In this document: one piece after another, positions 18,572 through 28,480 of the stretch
Layout of the letters: every line of letters begins with the position of its first letter
Numbering within the stretch: the first letter of the stretch is position 1
Source of the DNA: an endosymbiont of Escarpia spicata
GTDB lineage: Bacteria; Pseudomonadota; Gammaproteobacteria; Chromatiales; Chromatiaceae
DNA: 64,000 nucleotides
NCBI GenBank assembly: GCA_003349915.1
Contig: QFXE01000007.1
Span: 35,366 to 99,365 of the forward strand
Reading direction: 5' to 3'
The notes under the pieces: model-generated
Told to the model about the DNA's origin: nothing
Databases searched by the model: none
Seen by the model: only the letters and a program-made list of their open reading frames with translations
Position numbers and translations under genes: made by a program

Positions 18572-20503
18572 ATGCCTATTCAGCCTCAGGTGGAACAGAG
18601 TCTGGCGGAGATCGTTTTTGCCGACCTTATCAACAAACGCAATTACTACCCCTCTCCCACCGCCTGGGAGAATGAACTACTCTACTTTCTCTTTGTTGAC
18701 CGTTTCTCCGACGGAAAGGAGTTCGGGAACTTCTCCAACATTGAGGGCGATCCGGTAACCCGGGACGAAAATCGCTCCACACCGCTTTTCAAGCTCCAAC
18801 ATGACGCTTTCAGGGCAGATTGGGATCGATGGTTTCAGGATGGTCGCGGCTGGTGCGGTGGTTCCATCTCCGGCCTGAAGGACAAACTGGGATATCTCAA
18901 GCGCCTCGGCATCAGCGCCGTCTGGCTGAGTCCGGTCTTCAAGCAGGTAACGGACAGTGACGACTACCACGGCTACGGCATTCAAAACTTTCTCGACGTG
19001 GATCCCCACTATGGAACCCGCGAGCAACTAAAAGCGTTCGTGGCGGCAGCCCATGAGACCGGTATCCGGGTGATTCTCGACATCATCCTCAATCATGCCG
19101 GGGATGTCTTTACCTACCGGGATAATCATACCTATTTCTATCACCAGGGGAGACGCTGGCCGGTTCAGGGTTACCGGAAAAGGCAGGGCGATCCCGGCAG
19201 TGTCCCATTCGAACATATGGAAACCCATCCCGACGCATGGCCGGACAGTGCCGTCTGGCCCAGCGAATTCCACTCCCCTGAAAGCTGGGCTGCACAGGGG
19301 CAAATCCGGAATTGGGATGCCTACCCTGAGTACCTGGACGGCGACTTCTTCAGCCTGAAGGAGCTTAATCATGGCCGGGCCAACAAAGATCCGGCAATCG
19401 CCTGGGACGTTCAGCGTCGTATCCGGGAATTTCACCACTCCCCAACCCTGGAACAACTCTGCAAGGTCTACCAGTTCTGGATCGCTTATGCCGATATCGA
19501 CGGCTTCCGCCTGGATACCGTAAAACACATGGAGCCTGGCGCTGTGCGCTACTTCGCCAACGTTATCCACGAGTTCGCCCAGTCCCTCGGCAAGGAGAAC
19601 TTCTACATCATCGGAGAGATCACCGGCGGGCGTGGCCACGCAGTGAATCTGGTCAATACAACCGGCATCGATGCCGCCTTGGGCATTAACGACATCCCGG
19701 ACAAACTGGAATACCTGGCCAAAGGCTACCGCAGTCCGGGCAACCCTGATACCGACGAACATGAAGGCTACTTCGACCTGTTCCGCAACAGCCTTCTGGA
19801 CGACAAACACACGCACCAATGGTACGCGAAGCACATCGTCACCATGTTCGATGACCACGATCAGGTGGGCACCAAGCATAAGTATCGCTTCTGTGGAGAC
19901 CACCCGGAGAGTTACCGTTACCTTCCCCTGGCGCTGGGGTTGAATCTCACCACGGCGGGGATCCCCTGCATCTACTACGGCACCGAGCAGAACTTTAATG
20001 GTTCCGATCCGCGCAAAGAGCAGGACGCCTACAGTGACGCCTTCCTGAGGGAGTGCATGTTTGGTGGCCCCTTCGGTTCGTTTCAGAGCACCGGCAAGCA
20101 CTTCTTCAAAGAAAACCATGAAACCTATCAGTTCATCCAACGCCTGAGTGAAACCCGAAAAAAACACATCGCTCTGCGCCGTGGCCGTCAATACCTGCGG
20201 CAGGTTTCGCAGGATGGAGAGCACTTCTACTACCCTGAACTTGTGGGTGAACAACTGAAATGGGTCGTGGCCTGGTCACGCATGTTCGCAAGCAGCGAAT
20301 GCCTCTGCGCCATCAACACTGCGGACAAGGATTTGGAAGTTTGGGTTACCCTTGACCATCCCACCCATCAAGCAGCCGGAGAGCTCACCTGCCTAGTCTC
20401 CACCGATTCGAGGCTGCAAGGACAGAAGACTCCGGTTCAGGCACGCAATGGATCCGCCATTCATGTTCGCGTGCCGGCTTTCGGCTTTATTGTCTTTGGG
20501 TAA
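18572..20503 (+). CDS. GH13 alpha-amylase-family glycosidase
   Basis: About 643 residues. The four conserved GH13 regions are visible: region I VILDIILNHAGD, region II GFRLDTVKH (nucleophile Asp), region III FYIIGEITGG (acid Glu) and region IV MFDDHDQVGTKH. No signal peptide is seen, so it is likely cytoplasmic and may act on glycogen, maltodextrin or trehalose-type sugars; the exact substrate cannot be read. The start at 18572 has GGAGGT at 7 nt; the upstream ATG at 18557 overlaps that ribosome site. It stands alone, without glycogen genes nearby. Confidence 0.85.
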   Translation: MPIQPQVEQSLAEIVFADLINKRNYYPSPTAWENELLYFLFVDRFSDGKEFGNFSNIEGDPVTRDENRSTPLFKLQHDAFRADWDRWFQDGRGWCGGSISGLKDKLGYLKRLGISAVWLSPVFKQVTDSDDYHGYGIQNFLDVDPHYGTREQLKAFVAAAHETGIRVILDIILNHAGDVFTYRDNHTYFYHQGRRWPVQGYRKRQGDPGSVPFEHMETHPDAWPDSAVWPSEFHSPESWAAQGQIRNWDAYPEYLDGDFFSLKELNHGRANKDPAIAWDVQRRIREFHHSPTLEQLCKVYQFWIAYADIDGFRLDTVKHMEPGAVRYFANVIHEFAQSLGKENFYIIGEITGGRGHAVNLVNTTGIDAALGINDIPDKLEYLAKGYRSPGNPDTDEHEGYFDLFRNSLLDDKHTHQWYAKHIVTMFDDHDQVGTKHKYRFCGDHPESYRYLPLALGLNLTTAGIPCIYYGTEQNFNGSDPRKEQDAYSDAFLRECMFGGPFGSFQSTGKHFFKENHETYQFIQRLSETRKKHIALRRGRQYLRQVSQDGEHFYYPELVGEQLKWVVAWSRMFASSECLCAINTADKDLEVWVTLDHPTHQAAGELTCLVSTDSRLQGQKTPVQARNGSAIHVRVPAFGFIVFG

Positions 20504-20821
20504 TAAATGAAACGTTAAATTGAGGATTAATACGGCTGCGCCGGCCACCATGGCCGGACTCATCCCCGTCTATTCCCGCTTCATCGCCGGTGAATCCAGC
20601 TCTTTTTGCATTGCTCCAAAACCTAAACAAAACACCTTTCAAAGAATTTCTTTTTCCACTCTCTGTCACCTGACTGAAGCTCACATCTAACTTCAATCCA
20701 GTTGATCATTGGGTATTACTCCCCATATAAGTTGTAGGCTTGCAGTGCAAAAATGAGCGCTATTACGATAGCCCGCGCCATTATTCCGCGTGGAAATAGT
20801 CTTTATTTACACGGACTGAGC
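20504..20821. other. spacer between GH13 and receiver genes
   Basis: Contains one GC-rich hairpin (CCGGCCA-CCA-TGGCCGG at 20541-20557) without a T-run, which may weakly stop GH13 transcription. The right end could instead be coding if the receiver gene starts at the ATG at 20753. Nothing else seen. Confidence 0.4.
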
Positions 20822-22222
20822 ATGACCCGAAAATGCGTTCTCATCGTGGACGATTCCCGCACTGCCAGGGAAGTCCTGAAAAAAAAGCTGATCACGTACG
20901 ATGTTGATATCGACAGCGTTGAATCTGCCGGCACCGCCGTTGATTATTTGGTAAAAAAACTTCCCGATGCCATTTTCATGGATTTCGAAATGCCGGGGAT
21001 GGATGGCTACCAGACCTTGAGAGTGCTCAAGTCGAATGCCAGAACATCGAAAATCCCTGTAATGATGTACACCTCCCGAGAGGAGGGACTGACAGTCAGC
21101 CAGGCACGCGCCCTTGGTGCAGTTGGTGTGTTACCGAAACTGATGGGGAAAGAAGAGGTGCAAAGCGCAATGGAGCAACTCAATTTGCTCACAGCGCACG
21201 AGTCCACGGAAGTGGTACTGGATCACGTGGAAGATTTCGATGTAGAGAGCAACGCCACGTATGAAGTCTCTGTAGGCGGCACAGGGTTGGTGGAGTCGGT
21301 CAATAGTGTTGAGTCAGTCCGAAACCATGATCAGACAAGGAAGAGAATAGCGCGGATGCTGGCACATCAACATCGGTTGATTAATCAGGAATTCCAGGTC
21401 ACATCGCAAGAGACCCAGCAAAACCTGTTACAGCGTTTTGATGATGTCGATGGGAAATTATCGGAAGCCAGACTCACGCTGGATAAAAAAGCTGGCCGGC
21501 TTTCGAATGGAGGATTATTGGTACTGCTGCTGTTTTTCGGTGCGCTGCTCTATTGGACCATCGGCAAGGAGAGCAATCTGGAGCAGAAAAAATATGCCGG
21601 CCAACTGGCTGCGCTTGAACAGGAGCGAGGGAGACTTGCCAATCAGGTGAACATGCTTGAGCAGTTGACTGTCAAGCAAGAGAGTCTTGTGTCCCAGCAG
21701 GCATTGCCATTGAATGCGGAGAATACACAGGATAATAAATCGCTTGTGCATGCACTGGAGTGGGCGATGAACCGTGAGGGTACATTTGCATATAATCACG
21801 TACCCTTTGGTGATAAGCGGGTTTCCTGGCTTTCACAGGTGCTGGATCATCTGTCCGCAGCTGGATTTCGGGGAACCTTTTCGTTGAGAGCGCATATGGG
21901 TAATTTTTGCCTGCAAAGAGGTGATCAGGAGTTACTGCATTTGGCAGATGCCGGGACAAAGATGAGCGAGTGTATTTTTTCTCGTGATATATCGGCAACT
22001 GATGGGGTGCAAACCATTGTACAGACCATTGGGTTTAGCAATTATCTGGATACTGCTCCGTCCTTGGTGGATGGCGCTATAGAGGTGGAGGTTGGCCTCT
22101 CAGGATATGATGATCCAGTGGCGCCTTACACAAATCCATACCTGGTGGAAAACGCGGGGGTGTGGAATAAGGTGGCTGCACAGAACCAGCATATATCGGT
22201 AACACTAACCCAGTTTCAGTGA
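20822..22222 (+). CDS. receiver domain fused to coiled coil and membrane segment
   Basis: About 466 residues. Residues 1-120 form a CheY-like receiver (VLIVDDSRTAREVL; phospho-acceptor Asp in AIFMDFEMPG; MMYTS; lysine in LPKLMGKEE). After a linker, a single membrane helix (GLLVLLLFFGALLYWTI) is flanked by coiled-coil heptads, and a C-terminal domain of about 170 residues is unassigned, possibly periplasmic and OmpA-like in position. A membrane-anchored receiver with a C-terminal outer domain is unusual. The start at 20822 is chosen to match the receiver fold; the upstream ATG at 20753 is possible. Confidence 0.7.
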   Translation: MTRKCVLIVDDSRTAREVLKKKLITYDVDIDSVESAGTAVDYLVKKLPDAIFMDFEMPGMDGYQTLRVLKSNARTSKIPVMMYTSREEGLTVSQARALGAVGVLPKLMGKEEVQSAMEQLNLLTAHESTEVVLDHVEDFDVESNATYEVSVGGTGLVESVNSVESVRNHDQTRKRIARMLAHQHRLINQEFQVTSQETQQNLLQRFDDVDGKLSEARLTLDKKAGRLSNGGLLVLLLFFGALLYWTIGKESNLEQKKYAGQLAALEQERGRLANQVNMLEQLTVKQESLVSQQALPLNAENTQDNKSLVHALEWAMNREGTFAYNHVPFGDKRVSWLSQVLDHLSAAGFRGTFSLRAHMGNFCLQRGDQELLHLADAGTKMSECIFSRDISATDGVQTIVQTIGFSNYLDTAPSLVDGAIEVEVGLSGYDDPVAPYTNPYLVENAGVWNKVAAQNQHISVTLTQFQ

Positions 22223-22276
22223 ACTGCGATTGGGATTGTTAGAAATTCTGTGCCTTTTCAACTGCCGGATTGATTC

Positions 22277-22312
22277 AAAAAAAAACGCCGACTGACGCCG
22301 GCGTTAAAAAAG
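22277..22312. terminator. bidirectional terminator
   Basis: A-run, stem AACGCCG / CGGCGTT with an 8-nt loop, then A-run: a T-run follows the stem on either strand except that on the plus strand it is A-rich, so it fits best the leftward TonB receptor's convergent end. It lies between two convergent genes. Confidence 0.6.
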
Positions 22313-22330
22313 TGCAGACAACAATTTCCG

Positions 22331-24592
22331 CTAGAACGTGACGTTCACTCCAGCATAGAGCGAACGCCCCATGCCCGGAACCGGGACTCCCCAAGGAACG
22401 TCGGTTCCGGTCATGGTCTTGCCCTCACCGAGATAGGCACCGCCCAGCGGATGATTGTAGAACTTGTCGAGAATGTTCTCGATGCCGAAATCAAAACGGA
22501 CCTGTTTCCACTGGTAGTTGCTCCGCAGGTGGAACAGGCCATACCCCTTAGTCGGAATTTCATTTCTGACCTGTGAGATGCGGGTCTTCTCATCCACCAG
22601 CTCAAGCTCGATAATATTGGTCAAGCTGCCTGTACGATGCTCTACTGCCAGCTGAGCATTCAGCGGCATGATGTTATAGAGGTTGTCACCGGTAGTCTTG
22701 TTCTTGCCACGGACGTAATTCAACATGCCAGTTGCGCTGAAATCACCGTACTGGGTGTTTTCCGCCAGCACCTGTTGGCCGGAGATATCCACGCCATACA
22801 TGTGTGCGGATTGATTGACAAACTGGAGGTAAACGAAGGCGTCGGTAGAAGTGTCGGCTGGGTCGATGCGACGGGCATCAATGTAATCATTGACGTAAGT
22901 GTAGTAGGGCGACAACGTCAGACCCCACTCCTCCTGGCCGGCATCATGCCAGTCGAAGGACGCGCTGACGGTATGGGCGGTTTCCGGCTCCAGATCGAGG
23001 TTGCCGACATAGCCATTTCCGTCACCGGTCATGTTGATCATGCGCATGGCCATACCGCCGGTCGACCAAGCGTAGCGCTCGTACAGATTGGGCGAACGGG
23101 TTTTCCGCGCATAGCCGAACTCGATGGTGCGGGTGGCATCCGGTGCGAAGCGAGCCAGCGCGGTCAGATCGATATTGTCGTCGGACTTCTTGCGGTCAGC
23201 AGCATTAAAGGCATCTGCATCAGCCCCGTACTTATCCACGTTATATCCCTGCACCTCTCCCGTATCCATGTGGACTCTTTCATAGCGTACACCGAGTTGC
23301 GTCAACAACTGCGGATTCCATTGAGCTTCCCATTCGGAAAAGGCCGCCAACCGGTCGCGTTCGCCATTGTTGATGTTCCAGAAGGTATCCGGCCACATCC
23401 CTCTGCCGGACGGTTCCCACCAGTCATCCAACCGGTAATTCTGAGCTTCACCACCCACTCTGAGCAGATCACGCTCGGAAAGAACGATATTGGTCTTGAT
23501 GACCAGGCCTGTGTTGTCTCCTTCGGTGTCCATGGGCATGCCTGCGGCGCAGCCCATCATTCCTCCGCTCGGCGTACACGGGATACCATCCAGGAGAGCC
23601 GTGGTTTTCGTATCGGAGCCATACCAGAAAAGCTTATCATCGAAAAACTGCATCTTGTGACGCGTATGCTCACGATAGCCGCGCACATCCAAAGTACCCC
23701 AGTCAAATTCCCCTTCGTAGTGCAGATTGACTTGGTTGCTGTCGTTGCCGGTCATATCCATGCGCTGATTGGGCCAACCCTGGTAGGGGATATCCTGAAC
23801 ACCAAACTTTAATTCAAGCAGATGGTTTTCATGACGCATCCCAAAGTCAAGTGAGTGATTGGTCGACTTGTACATGGTGGAACCGACCTCGTCGCCATCC
23901 AGCCATTCCCTGCCTGCGGCCGCAGGCCCTGCCGGCTTGAAGTCTTCGCCCGCCTTGTAGTCGTCCGCCTTGGTCGTCGACCCGCGATAGCTCACGCTAA
24001 ATTTTTCGTTGGCGGCCGTCGCGGCGGCATTGCCGCTGATTGCATTGCCGTTGCTGCGAAAAGACATCCCGACTTCACCCTTGAATAGCGTGCCTTCGCC
24101 AGCCCAGGCGAACTCCGGAGCGGGGGAATCCACCAGGATCGTGCTACCGATGCTGTCACCACCCACACTGACCGGCGTGATACCGGCGAAGACCGTGGCG
24201 CTATCAACGCTGGTCGGATCGATATAGGAGAGCGGAGGGTTCATGTGGTTGCCGCAGGCTGAGATTAAATCCATGCCATCAACCTTGATGCGCAGACGGT
24301 CATCGGCCATGCCGCGAATGACGGGGAGACTGGAAACGCCGCCCGCATTCTGGATGCTAACACCGGGAATGTTTTTCAGAAGGCTGGCGGTGTCCGAGGT
24401 GGCAGGGCGCAGGGTTTGTAGCGCTTTCGCGTCAATATCCATGGCGTTCGGTAGCTGAGCATTGAGCGGCGACGACTCAGTGACCGTAATTGCTGGAAGC
24501 TGTACCTCCTCGGCGAATGCCGGGCCTTGGGCCGCGGCGGCAACCAACGTGATTAGTAGGGGGCGCCGATAGTGACGCATATACTGCTTCAT
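22331..24592 (-). CDS. TonB-dependent receptor, copper-receptor type
   Basis: About 753 residues: signal peptide (LLITLVAAAAQGPAFA), plug domain (TSDTASLLKNIPGVSI; VIRGMADDRLRIKVDGM) and a large beta-barrel ending in Phe (NVTF). The motif ISACGNHMNPPLSYIDP matches the CxNHMNP signature of OprC/NosA-type copper receptors, so copper binding or uptake is likely. The barrel includes a Met-rich stretch (GGMAMRMINM) that could also bind copper. The start at 24592 is supported by AAGGAG at 6 nt. A copper ATPase lies 6-8 kb away but is not in the same operon. Confidence 0.85.
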   Translation of the reverse strand: MKQYMRHYRRPLLITLVAAAAQGPAFAEEVQLPAITVTESSPLNAQLPNAMDIDAKALQTLRPATSDTASLLKNIPGVSIQNAGGVSSLPVIRGMADDRLRIKVDGMDLISACGNHMNPPLSYIDPTSVDSATVFAGITPVSVGGDSIGSTILVDSPAPEFAWAGEGTLFKGEVGMSFRSNGNAISGNAAATAANEKFSVSYRGSTTKADDYKAGEDFKPAGPAAAGREWLDGDEVGSTMYKSTNHSLDFGMRHENHLLELKFGVQDIPYQGWPNQRMDMTGNDSNQVNLHYEGEFDWGTLDVRGYREHTRHKMQFFDDKLFWYGSDTKTTALLDGIPCTPSGGMMGCAAGMPMDTEGDNTGLVIKTNIVLSERDLLRVGGEAQNYRLDDWWEPSGRGMWPDTFWNINNGERDRLAAFSEWEAQWNPQLLTQLGVRYERVHMDTGEVQGYNVDKYGADADAFNAADRKKSDDNIDLTALARFAPDATRTIEFGYARKTRSPNLYERYAWSTGGMAMRMINMTGDGNGYVGNLDLEPETAHTVSASFDWHDAGQEEWGLTLSPYYTYVNDYIDARRIDPADTSTDAFVYLQFVNQSAHMYGVDISGQQVLAENTQYGDFSATGMLNYVRGKNKTTGDNLYNIMPLNAQLAVEHRTGSLTNIIELELVDEKTRISQVRNEIPTKGYGLFHLRSNYQWKQVRFDFGIENILDKFYNHPLGGAYLGEGKTMTGTDVPWGVPVPGMGRSLYAGVNVTF

Positions 24593-24718
24593 GGGAACTC
24601 CTTTTGATGGATTGTTTTTGTTTAGAACCAAATTCTTAATACGCATAGCCATACCAGCGCCTGAGCCAGGGGTGCGGATATTCGCGAGGTGCTTCGCTCC
24701 AGAAAATTAGTTGAAGCT

Positions 24719-24747
24719 TATATATCAAGACGAACACTCACTTACAA
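24719..24747 (-). promoter_or_regulatory. promoter of TonB copper receptor
   Basis: Minus strand -35 TTGTAA and -10 TATATA with exact 17-bp spacing, about 130 bp upstream of the start codon. No recognisable Fur or Cue operator was found. Confidence 0.5.
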
Positions 24748-25013
24748 TACAACTTGTTAATTTTTTTCGGCGTTCGACTACGTTAGGGTATTTTTTGTGT
24801 CATTTAACGCGGTTATGTGGGAAATGACGCATACTAACCAGCACTCCCAGGGACTCTCACTTCAGCTAACAGGATCAAATAAGAAATCACCAGGCTCATC
24901 TGTGGTGTCATTACACACACGTGATCGTGATTTGCGCATAGGATTTTCCTTCAGCGCGTATTTATTGTGGAGAGCTTTTAAAAAAGACTGGCGCTAATCT
25001 GGGGAGGTTTACA
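24748..25013. other. spacer, no gene recognised
   Basis: Between the TonB receptor promoter and the intron remnant. It includes an unsupported 66-codon ORF. I looked for a group II intron domain V after the remnant's stop and did not find one. Confidence 0.35.
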
Positions 25014-25209
25014 CCTGCAACTCCTCACAGGGAAACCTAAGCTTTGGTTGCTGTAACGGAAAACGCGCTTTGATCCGAAGGAAAACCTCCTACCGGACAT
25101 TACCCTTTTGATTTCGACCGCAAAGCATCTTTAGCCAATATCGTTCCACGAACCGATACACTTTCTGCAAGGCACGCAGGTTACTGGCAATGCCGTAGTA
25201 GGCAAAGAT
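25014..25209 (-). pseudogene. group II intron reverse transcriptase/maturase remnant
   Basis: Reading the minus strand from 25208, the translation runs IFAYYGIASNLRALQKVY..RFVERYWLKML, the C-terminal maturase pattern of group II intron proteins (YYGVPGN..AL..F). It then meets an in-frame TAG and continues in the same frame with EVFLRIKARFPLQQPKL and CEELQV before TAA. The usual residue at the stop position is Trp, so the TAG is probably a TGG-to-TAG change. Only about 65 codons of the C-terminus remain; everything upstream is lost, so this is a fossil of a former intron. Confidence 0.75.
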
Positions 25210-25238
25210 GGAAGAAGGGCAACCCCACATGTTAGAGG

Positions 25239-25589
25239 TCATAAATCAACTGGCATATAGAAAAAAACGAAGCGGCCTTGTTCGAAATCCACCTTCAGTT
25301 TGGCACCATGGTGGATGCCATAGTCCACATAACCGGGCACCGCGCTATCCTGATGACACTCACTGGAATGTTGAGGTGACTCAAAATCGCGATCCCGGTC
25401 ATACCAGGATATCAACATATAATCTGAATACCGCTTACCTGCCAAACTATCAGCTACCCTCATCGCCTCCAGATAGTCTTTCAACGGCTTCTCAGTAATA
25501 AATTCAATCACATGGATGCCAGACATATCTGCTGGGCCCGACACCGGACAACTCAGATCCAGGCCGCTTTGTTTATCCTGCATCGTCAT
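25239..25589 (-). CDS. small protein resembling AF1514/DUF5619 family
   Basis: 116 residues, soluble, no signal peptide. The pattern MRVADSLAGKRYSDYMLISWYDRDRD, SP, a Cys, PGYVDYG, and GGxLKVDFEQGRFVFFY resembles the small AF1514-type proteins of unknown function found in anaerobes and sulfur bacteria. Cysteines lie in LSCPV and SECHQD. The start is the ATG at 25589 (GGAG at 4 nt); TTG at 25592 and ATG at 25583 are alternatives. It stands alone. The family call rests on motif memory only. Confidence 0.55.
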   Translation of the reverse strand: MTMQDKQSGLDLSCPVSGPADMSGIHVIEFITEKPLKDYLEAMRVADSLAGKRYSDYMLISWYDRDRDFESPQHSSECHQDSAVPGYVDYGIHHGAKLKVDFEQGRFVFFYMPVDL

Positions 25590-25760
25590 CAATCTCCTCT
25601 CTAGAAATACAAATACCTTATCAGTAATCTATACTTTCATTTTAACCATCACTTTCGGGAGTTGGGCTATCTTTGACACTTCCCCGGGACTAAGAGCAGA
25701 TGTTTTCAAGAGTGCACTGATGTAGTGCAAATCACAGATCAGCCAGGGCACGCGTGAGCA

Positions 25761-26591
25761 GTGAATCCAGTGAACGATCTCAAGTCAATAATAAACGATG
25801 CTTTCGAAAAACGCGCCGACATTACGCCGCTTTCCGCCGACACGCTTTTCAGAGACGCTGTCGATGAAATCATTAACCAACTTGACCATGGCACAATCCG
25901 TGTCGCGGAAAAAATCGATAGTGCCTGGCGGGTCAATAACTGGATAAAAAAGGCGGTTCTACTCTCCTTCCGTTTTTCGAATAACGATTTTATGAAAGGG
26001 GGATTTACCAATTACTACGACAAAGTCCCCTCGAAATACGCCGATTACAACACCAGGGATTTCCGCAGTGACCATGTGCGCGTTGTGCCTCCCGCCAGCG
26101 CACGCCGGGGTGCCTATATTGCACCGACCTGCATTCTCATGCCCGCCTACATCAACATAGGCGCCTATATCGATAGTGGCACTATGATCGACACCTGGTC
26201 CACCATCGGATCCTGTGCCCAGATCGGCCAAAACGTCCACATTTCAGGTAGTGTTGAGATCGGCGGCATGCTGGACCCCCTGCAGGCGACTCCGACGATC
26301 ATTGAGGACAACTGTTTCATCGGCTCACACTCCAACATTGTAGAGGGGGTAATCGTAGAAACGGGTTGTGTGATCTCCATGGGAGTCCACATCAGTCAGA
26401 GCACAAGAATCTACAACCGCCAAACGAAAGAGATCGTCTATGGCCGCGTCCCCGCCGGCTCCGTCGTGGTACCGGGCAATCTGCCTGCCAGCGATGGCAG
26501 CCACAGTCTCTACTGCGCCGTAATCGTCAAACAAGTTGACGAAAAGACCCGCTCCAGGATCAGCATCAATGAACTGTTAAGAGATATCTGA
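25761..26591 (+). CDS. dapD: tetrahydrodipicolinate N-succinyltransferase DapD
   Basis: 276 residues, close to the 274 of E. coli. The N-terminal helical domain ([13 protein letters not shown]) is followed by the left-handed beta-helix of hexapeptide repeats ([29 protein letters not shown]). It succinylates tetrahydrodipicolinate in the succinylase route to meso-diaminopimelate and lysine. The start is GTG at 25761 or 25770; no ATG aligns with the family. It is followed by a yffB-like gene and then dapL, which belongs to a different route. Confidence 0.95.
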   Translation: MNPVNDLKSIINDAFEKRADITPLSADTLFRDAVDEIINQLDHGTIRVAEKIDSAWRVNNWIKKAVLLSFRFSNNDFMKGGFTNYYDKVPSKYADYNTRDFRSDHVRVVPPASARRGAYIAPTCILMPAYINIGAYIDSGTMIDTWSTIGSCAQIGQNVHISGSVEIGGMLDPLQATPTIIEDNCFIGSHSNIVEGVIVETGCVISMGVHISQSTRIYNRQTKEIVYGRVPAGSVVVPGNLPASDGSHSLYCAVIVKQVDEKTRSRISINELLRDI

Positions 26592-26661
26592 AGCCGTATG
26601 ACAACCACCGGATTCTGCGTGTATAGTCCAGAATCCCAATCTCTAAATTTCACGAAAACAG

Positions 26662-27009
26662 ATGACGACGATCTACGGCATTCCCAACTGCGACACCATG
26701 AAAAAAGCCCGCAAGTGGCTGGATGACCAGGATATCGACTACCACTTCCACAATTTCAAAAAAGCGGGACTGGACGAAGCACTTCTATTGCGCTGGACCG
26801 AGGCAGTCGGCTGGGAAAAACTGCTCAATAAACGAGGGATGATGTGGCGCAAGCTGGATCAGGAGACAAGGGACAACATCGACAAAGGCAGTGCCATTCG
26901 CATCATGCTGGAGACACCGTCGATAATAAAACGTCCAGTGTTGGATGATGGTAAAGGGCTGTATGTAGGATTCAGCGATACTGACTACCGGGGGATTTTC
27001 GGGAAGTGA
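26662..27009 (+). CDS. ArsC/Spx-family reductase, YffB-like
   Basis: 115 residues, thioredoxin fold of the ArsC superfamily with a single active-site Cys near the N-terminus (YGIPNCDTMKKA) and the C-terminal RPVLDDG pattern. The YffB branch is encoded next to dap genes in many gammaproteobacteria (as beside dapE in E. coli) and its role is unclear; arsenate reduction is not demonstrated. It lies 70 bp after dapD. Confidence 0.85.
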   Translation: MTTIYGIPNCDTMKKARKWLDDQDIDYHFHNFKKAGLDEALLLRWTEAVGWEKLLNKRGMMWRKLDQETRDNIDKGSAIRIMLETPSIIKRPVLDDGKGLYVGFSDTDYRGIFGK

Positions 27010-27046
27010 TGGGCTGTGAAGCGTAATCGTACAGACCCCGGAGCTT

Positions 27047-27076
27047 GTTGGGTTACGCTACGCTAACCCAACCTAC
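27047..27076. repeat. REP-like palindrome
   Basis: GTTGGGTTA-...-TAACCCAAC followed by CTAC, in the spacer before dapL. Closely related to the elements at 33607 and 34793. Confidence 0.6.
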
Positions 27077-27200
27077 GTATCTGCCAAACCTGTCATCTCG
27101 TCCGAAGGGAGTGATGACATGAATACTGCTAAACCGGATTTCACCAATACCCCTCCACACATCGGGTTTCAGGGGAGTCCACCACCCCCCCGATTTCCTG

Positions 27201-27206
27201 TATAAT
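27201..27206 (+). promoter_or_regulatory. candidate -10 box for dapL
   Basis: Perfect TATAAT, 31 bp before the ATG. The -35 region is poor, so a promoter here is only a suggestion. Confidence 0.35.
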
Positions 27207-27236
27207 GGCGCGTTTTCGTTTTTCCGGGATTGCCGC

Positions 27237-28457
27237 ATGATCAAAATCAACGAGAACTACAATAAACTCCAGGCCTCGTATCTGTTCTCTGATATCGCCA
27301 AACGGGTCACCGCCCACACTGAGGCGAACCCTGATCAGAGCATCATCCGCCTCGGTATCGGCGACGTCACCCGCGCCCTGCCGGACGCCTGCATCAAGGC
27401 GCTTCATGCCGCAGTGGACGAGATGGCCAACGACGGCTCTTTTCATGGCTATGGCCCTGAACAGGGTTACGATTTCCTGCGCGAGGCCATCGCCAAAGGC
27501 GACTTCCAATCCCGTGGCGCCGATATCGAAGCTGACGAGATCTTCGTCAGCGACGGAGCAAAATGCGACTCCGGTAACTTTCAGGAGATCTTCGCCACCG
27601 ACGCCACCGTTGCCATCCCCGATCCCGTCTACCCTGTCTACGTCGATACCAACGTCATGGCCGGGCGCACCGGCGAAGCGAAAGACGGCCGCTACGAAGG
27701 GCTGGTCTATCTGGACGCCACCAAGGAAAATGGCTTCATCCCCGATCTGCCGAAAACTCCGGTCGATCTCATCTATCTCTGTTTCCCCAACAACCCGACC
27801 GGGGCGACTGCCACCAAGGCGCAGCTGAAGGCCTGGATCGACTACGCCCGTGACAACAAGGCGCTGATCCTTTTCGACGCGGCCTACGAGGCCTTCGTGC
27901 AGGACGACAGCCTGCCCCGCTCCATTTACGAAATAGAGGGCTCCAAAGAGGTGGCCATCGAATTCCGCAGCTTCTCCAAGACCGCCGGTTTCACCGGTAC
28001 ACGCTGCGCCTACACCGTGGTCCCAAAAACCTGCATGGCCTACACCGAGTCGGGTGAGAAAGCCTCTGTTCATGCGCTCTGGAACCGCCGCCACACCACC
28101 AAGTTCAACAGCGTCTCCTACCCGGTACAGCGCGCAGCCGAAGCGGTCTTTAGCCCGGAGGGGCAAGCCCAGGTGCAGGAGCTGGTCTCCTACTACCTGA
28201 AGAACGCCAAATATATCCGTGAACAGATGGAGTCGCTGGGTTACGACTGCATGGGCGGCGAGAACTCACCCTACATCTGGATCGATGCCAAAGGCGACTC
28301 CTGGGAGCTCTTCGACAAACTGCTGAACAATACCGGCGTGGTCTGCACCCCCGGCGCCGGTTTCGGCAAATGCGGCGAAGGCTACATCCGCATCAGCGCC
28401 TTCAACAGTTTCGAAAACGTCCAGGAAGCGATGTCCCGGATCAAAGACGCACTCTAA
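27237..28457 (+). CDS. dapL: LL-diaminopimelate aminotransferase
   Basis: 406 residues, class I/II PLP aminotransferase. The PLP-lysine is in [15 protein letters not shown] and the N-terminal family marks are [24 protein letters not shown] and [14 protein letters not shown]. DapL converts tetrahydrodipicolinate directly to LL-diaminopimelate, by-passing DapD, DapC and DapE. It is common in plants, chlamydiae and many anaerobes but less usual in gammaproteobacteria, and here it sits beside dapD of the succinylase route. It is followed after 23 bp by lysA. Confidence 0.93.
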   Translation: MIKINENYNKLQASYLFSDIAKRVTAHTEANPDQSIIRLGIGDVTRALPDACIKALHAAVDEMANDGSFHGYGPEQGYDFLREAIAKGDFQSRGADIEADEIFVSDGAKCDSGNFQEIFATDATVAIPDPVYPVYVDTNVMAGRTGEAKDGRYEGLVYLDATKENGFIPDLPKTPVDLIYLCFPNNPTGATATKAQLKAWIDYARDNKALILFDAAYEAFVQDDSLPRSIYEIEGSKEVAIEFRSFSKTAGFTGTRCAYTVVPKTCMAYTESGEKASVHALWNRRHTTKFNSVSYPVQRAAEAVFSPEGQAQVQELVSYYLKNAKYIREQMESLGYDCMGGENSPYIWIDAKGDSWELFDKLLNNTGVVCTPGAGFGKCGEGYIRISAFNSFENVQEAMSRIKDAL

Positions 28458-28480
28458 TCCGTCGCCAGCAGGAAACCACG

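Noticed and set aside
19028..20254. 408-codon ORF opposite the GH13 gene
   Set aside because: Shadow of a strong coding frame that carries all four GH13 motifs.
22637..23812. 391-codon ORF opposite the TonB receptor
   Set aside because: Antisense shadow; no ribosome site, signal or motif.
24797..24997. 66-codon plus-strand ORF before the intron remnant
   Set aside because: No recognisable family and poor ribosome site; possibly debris.
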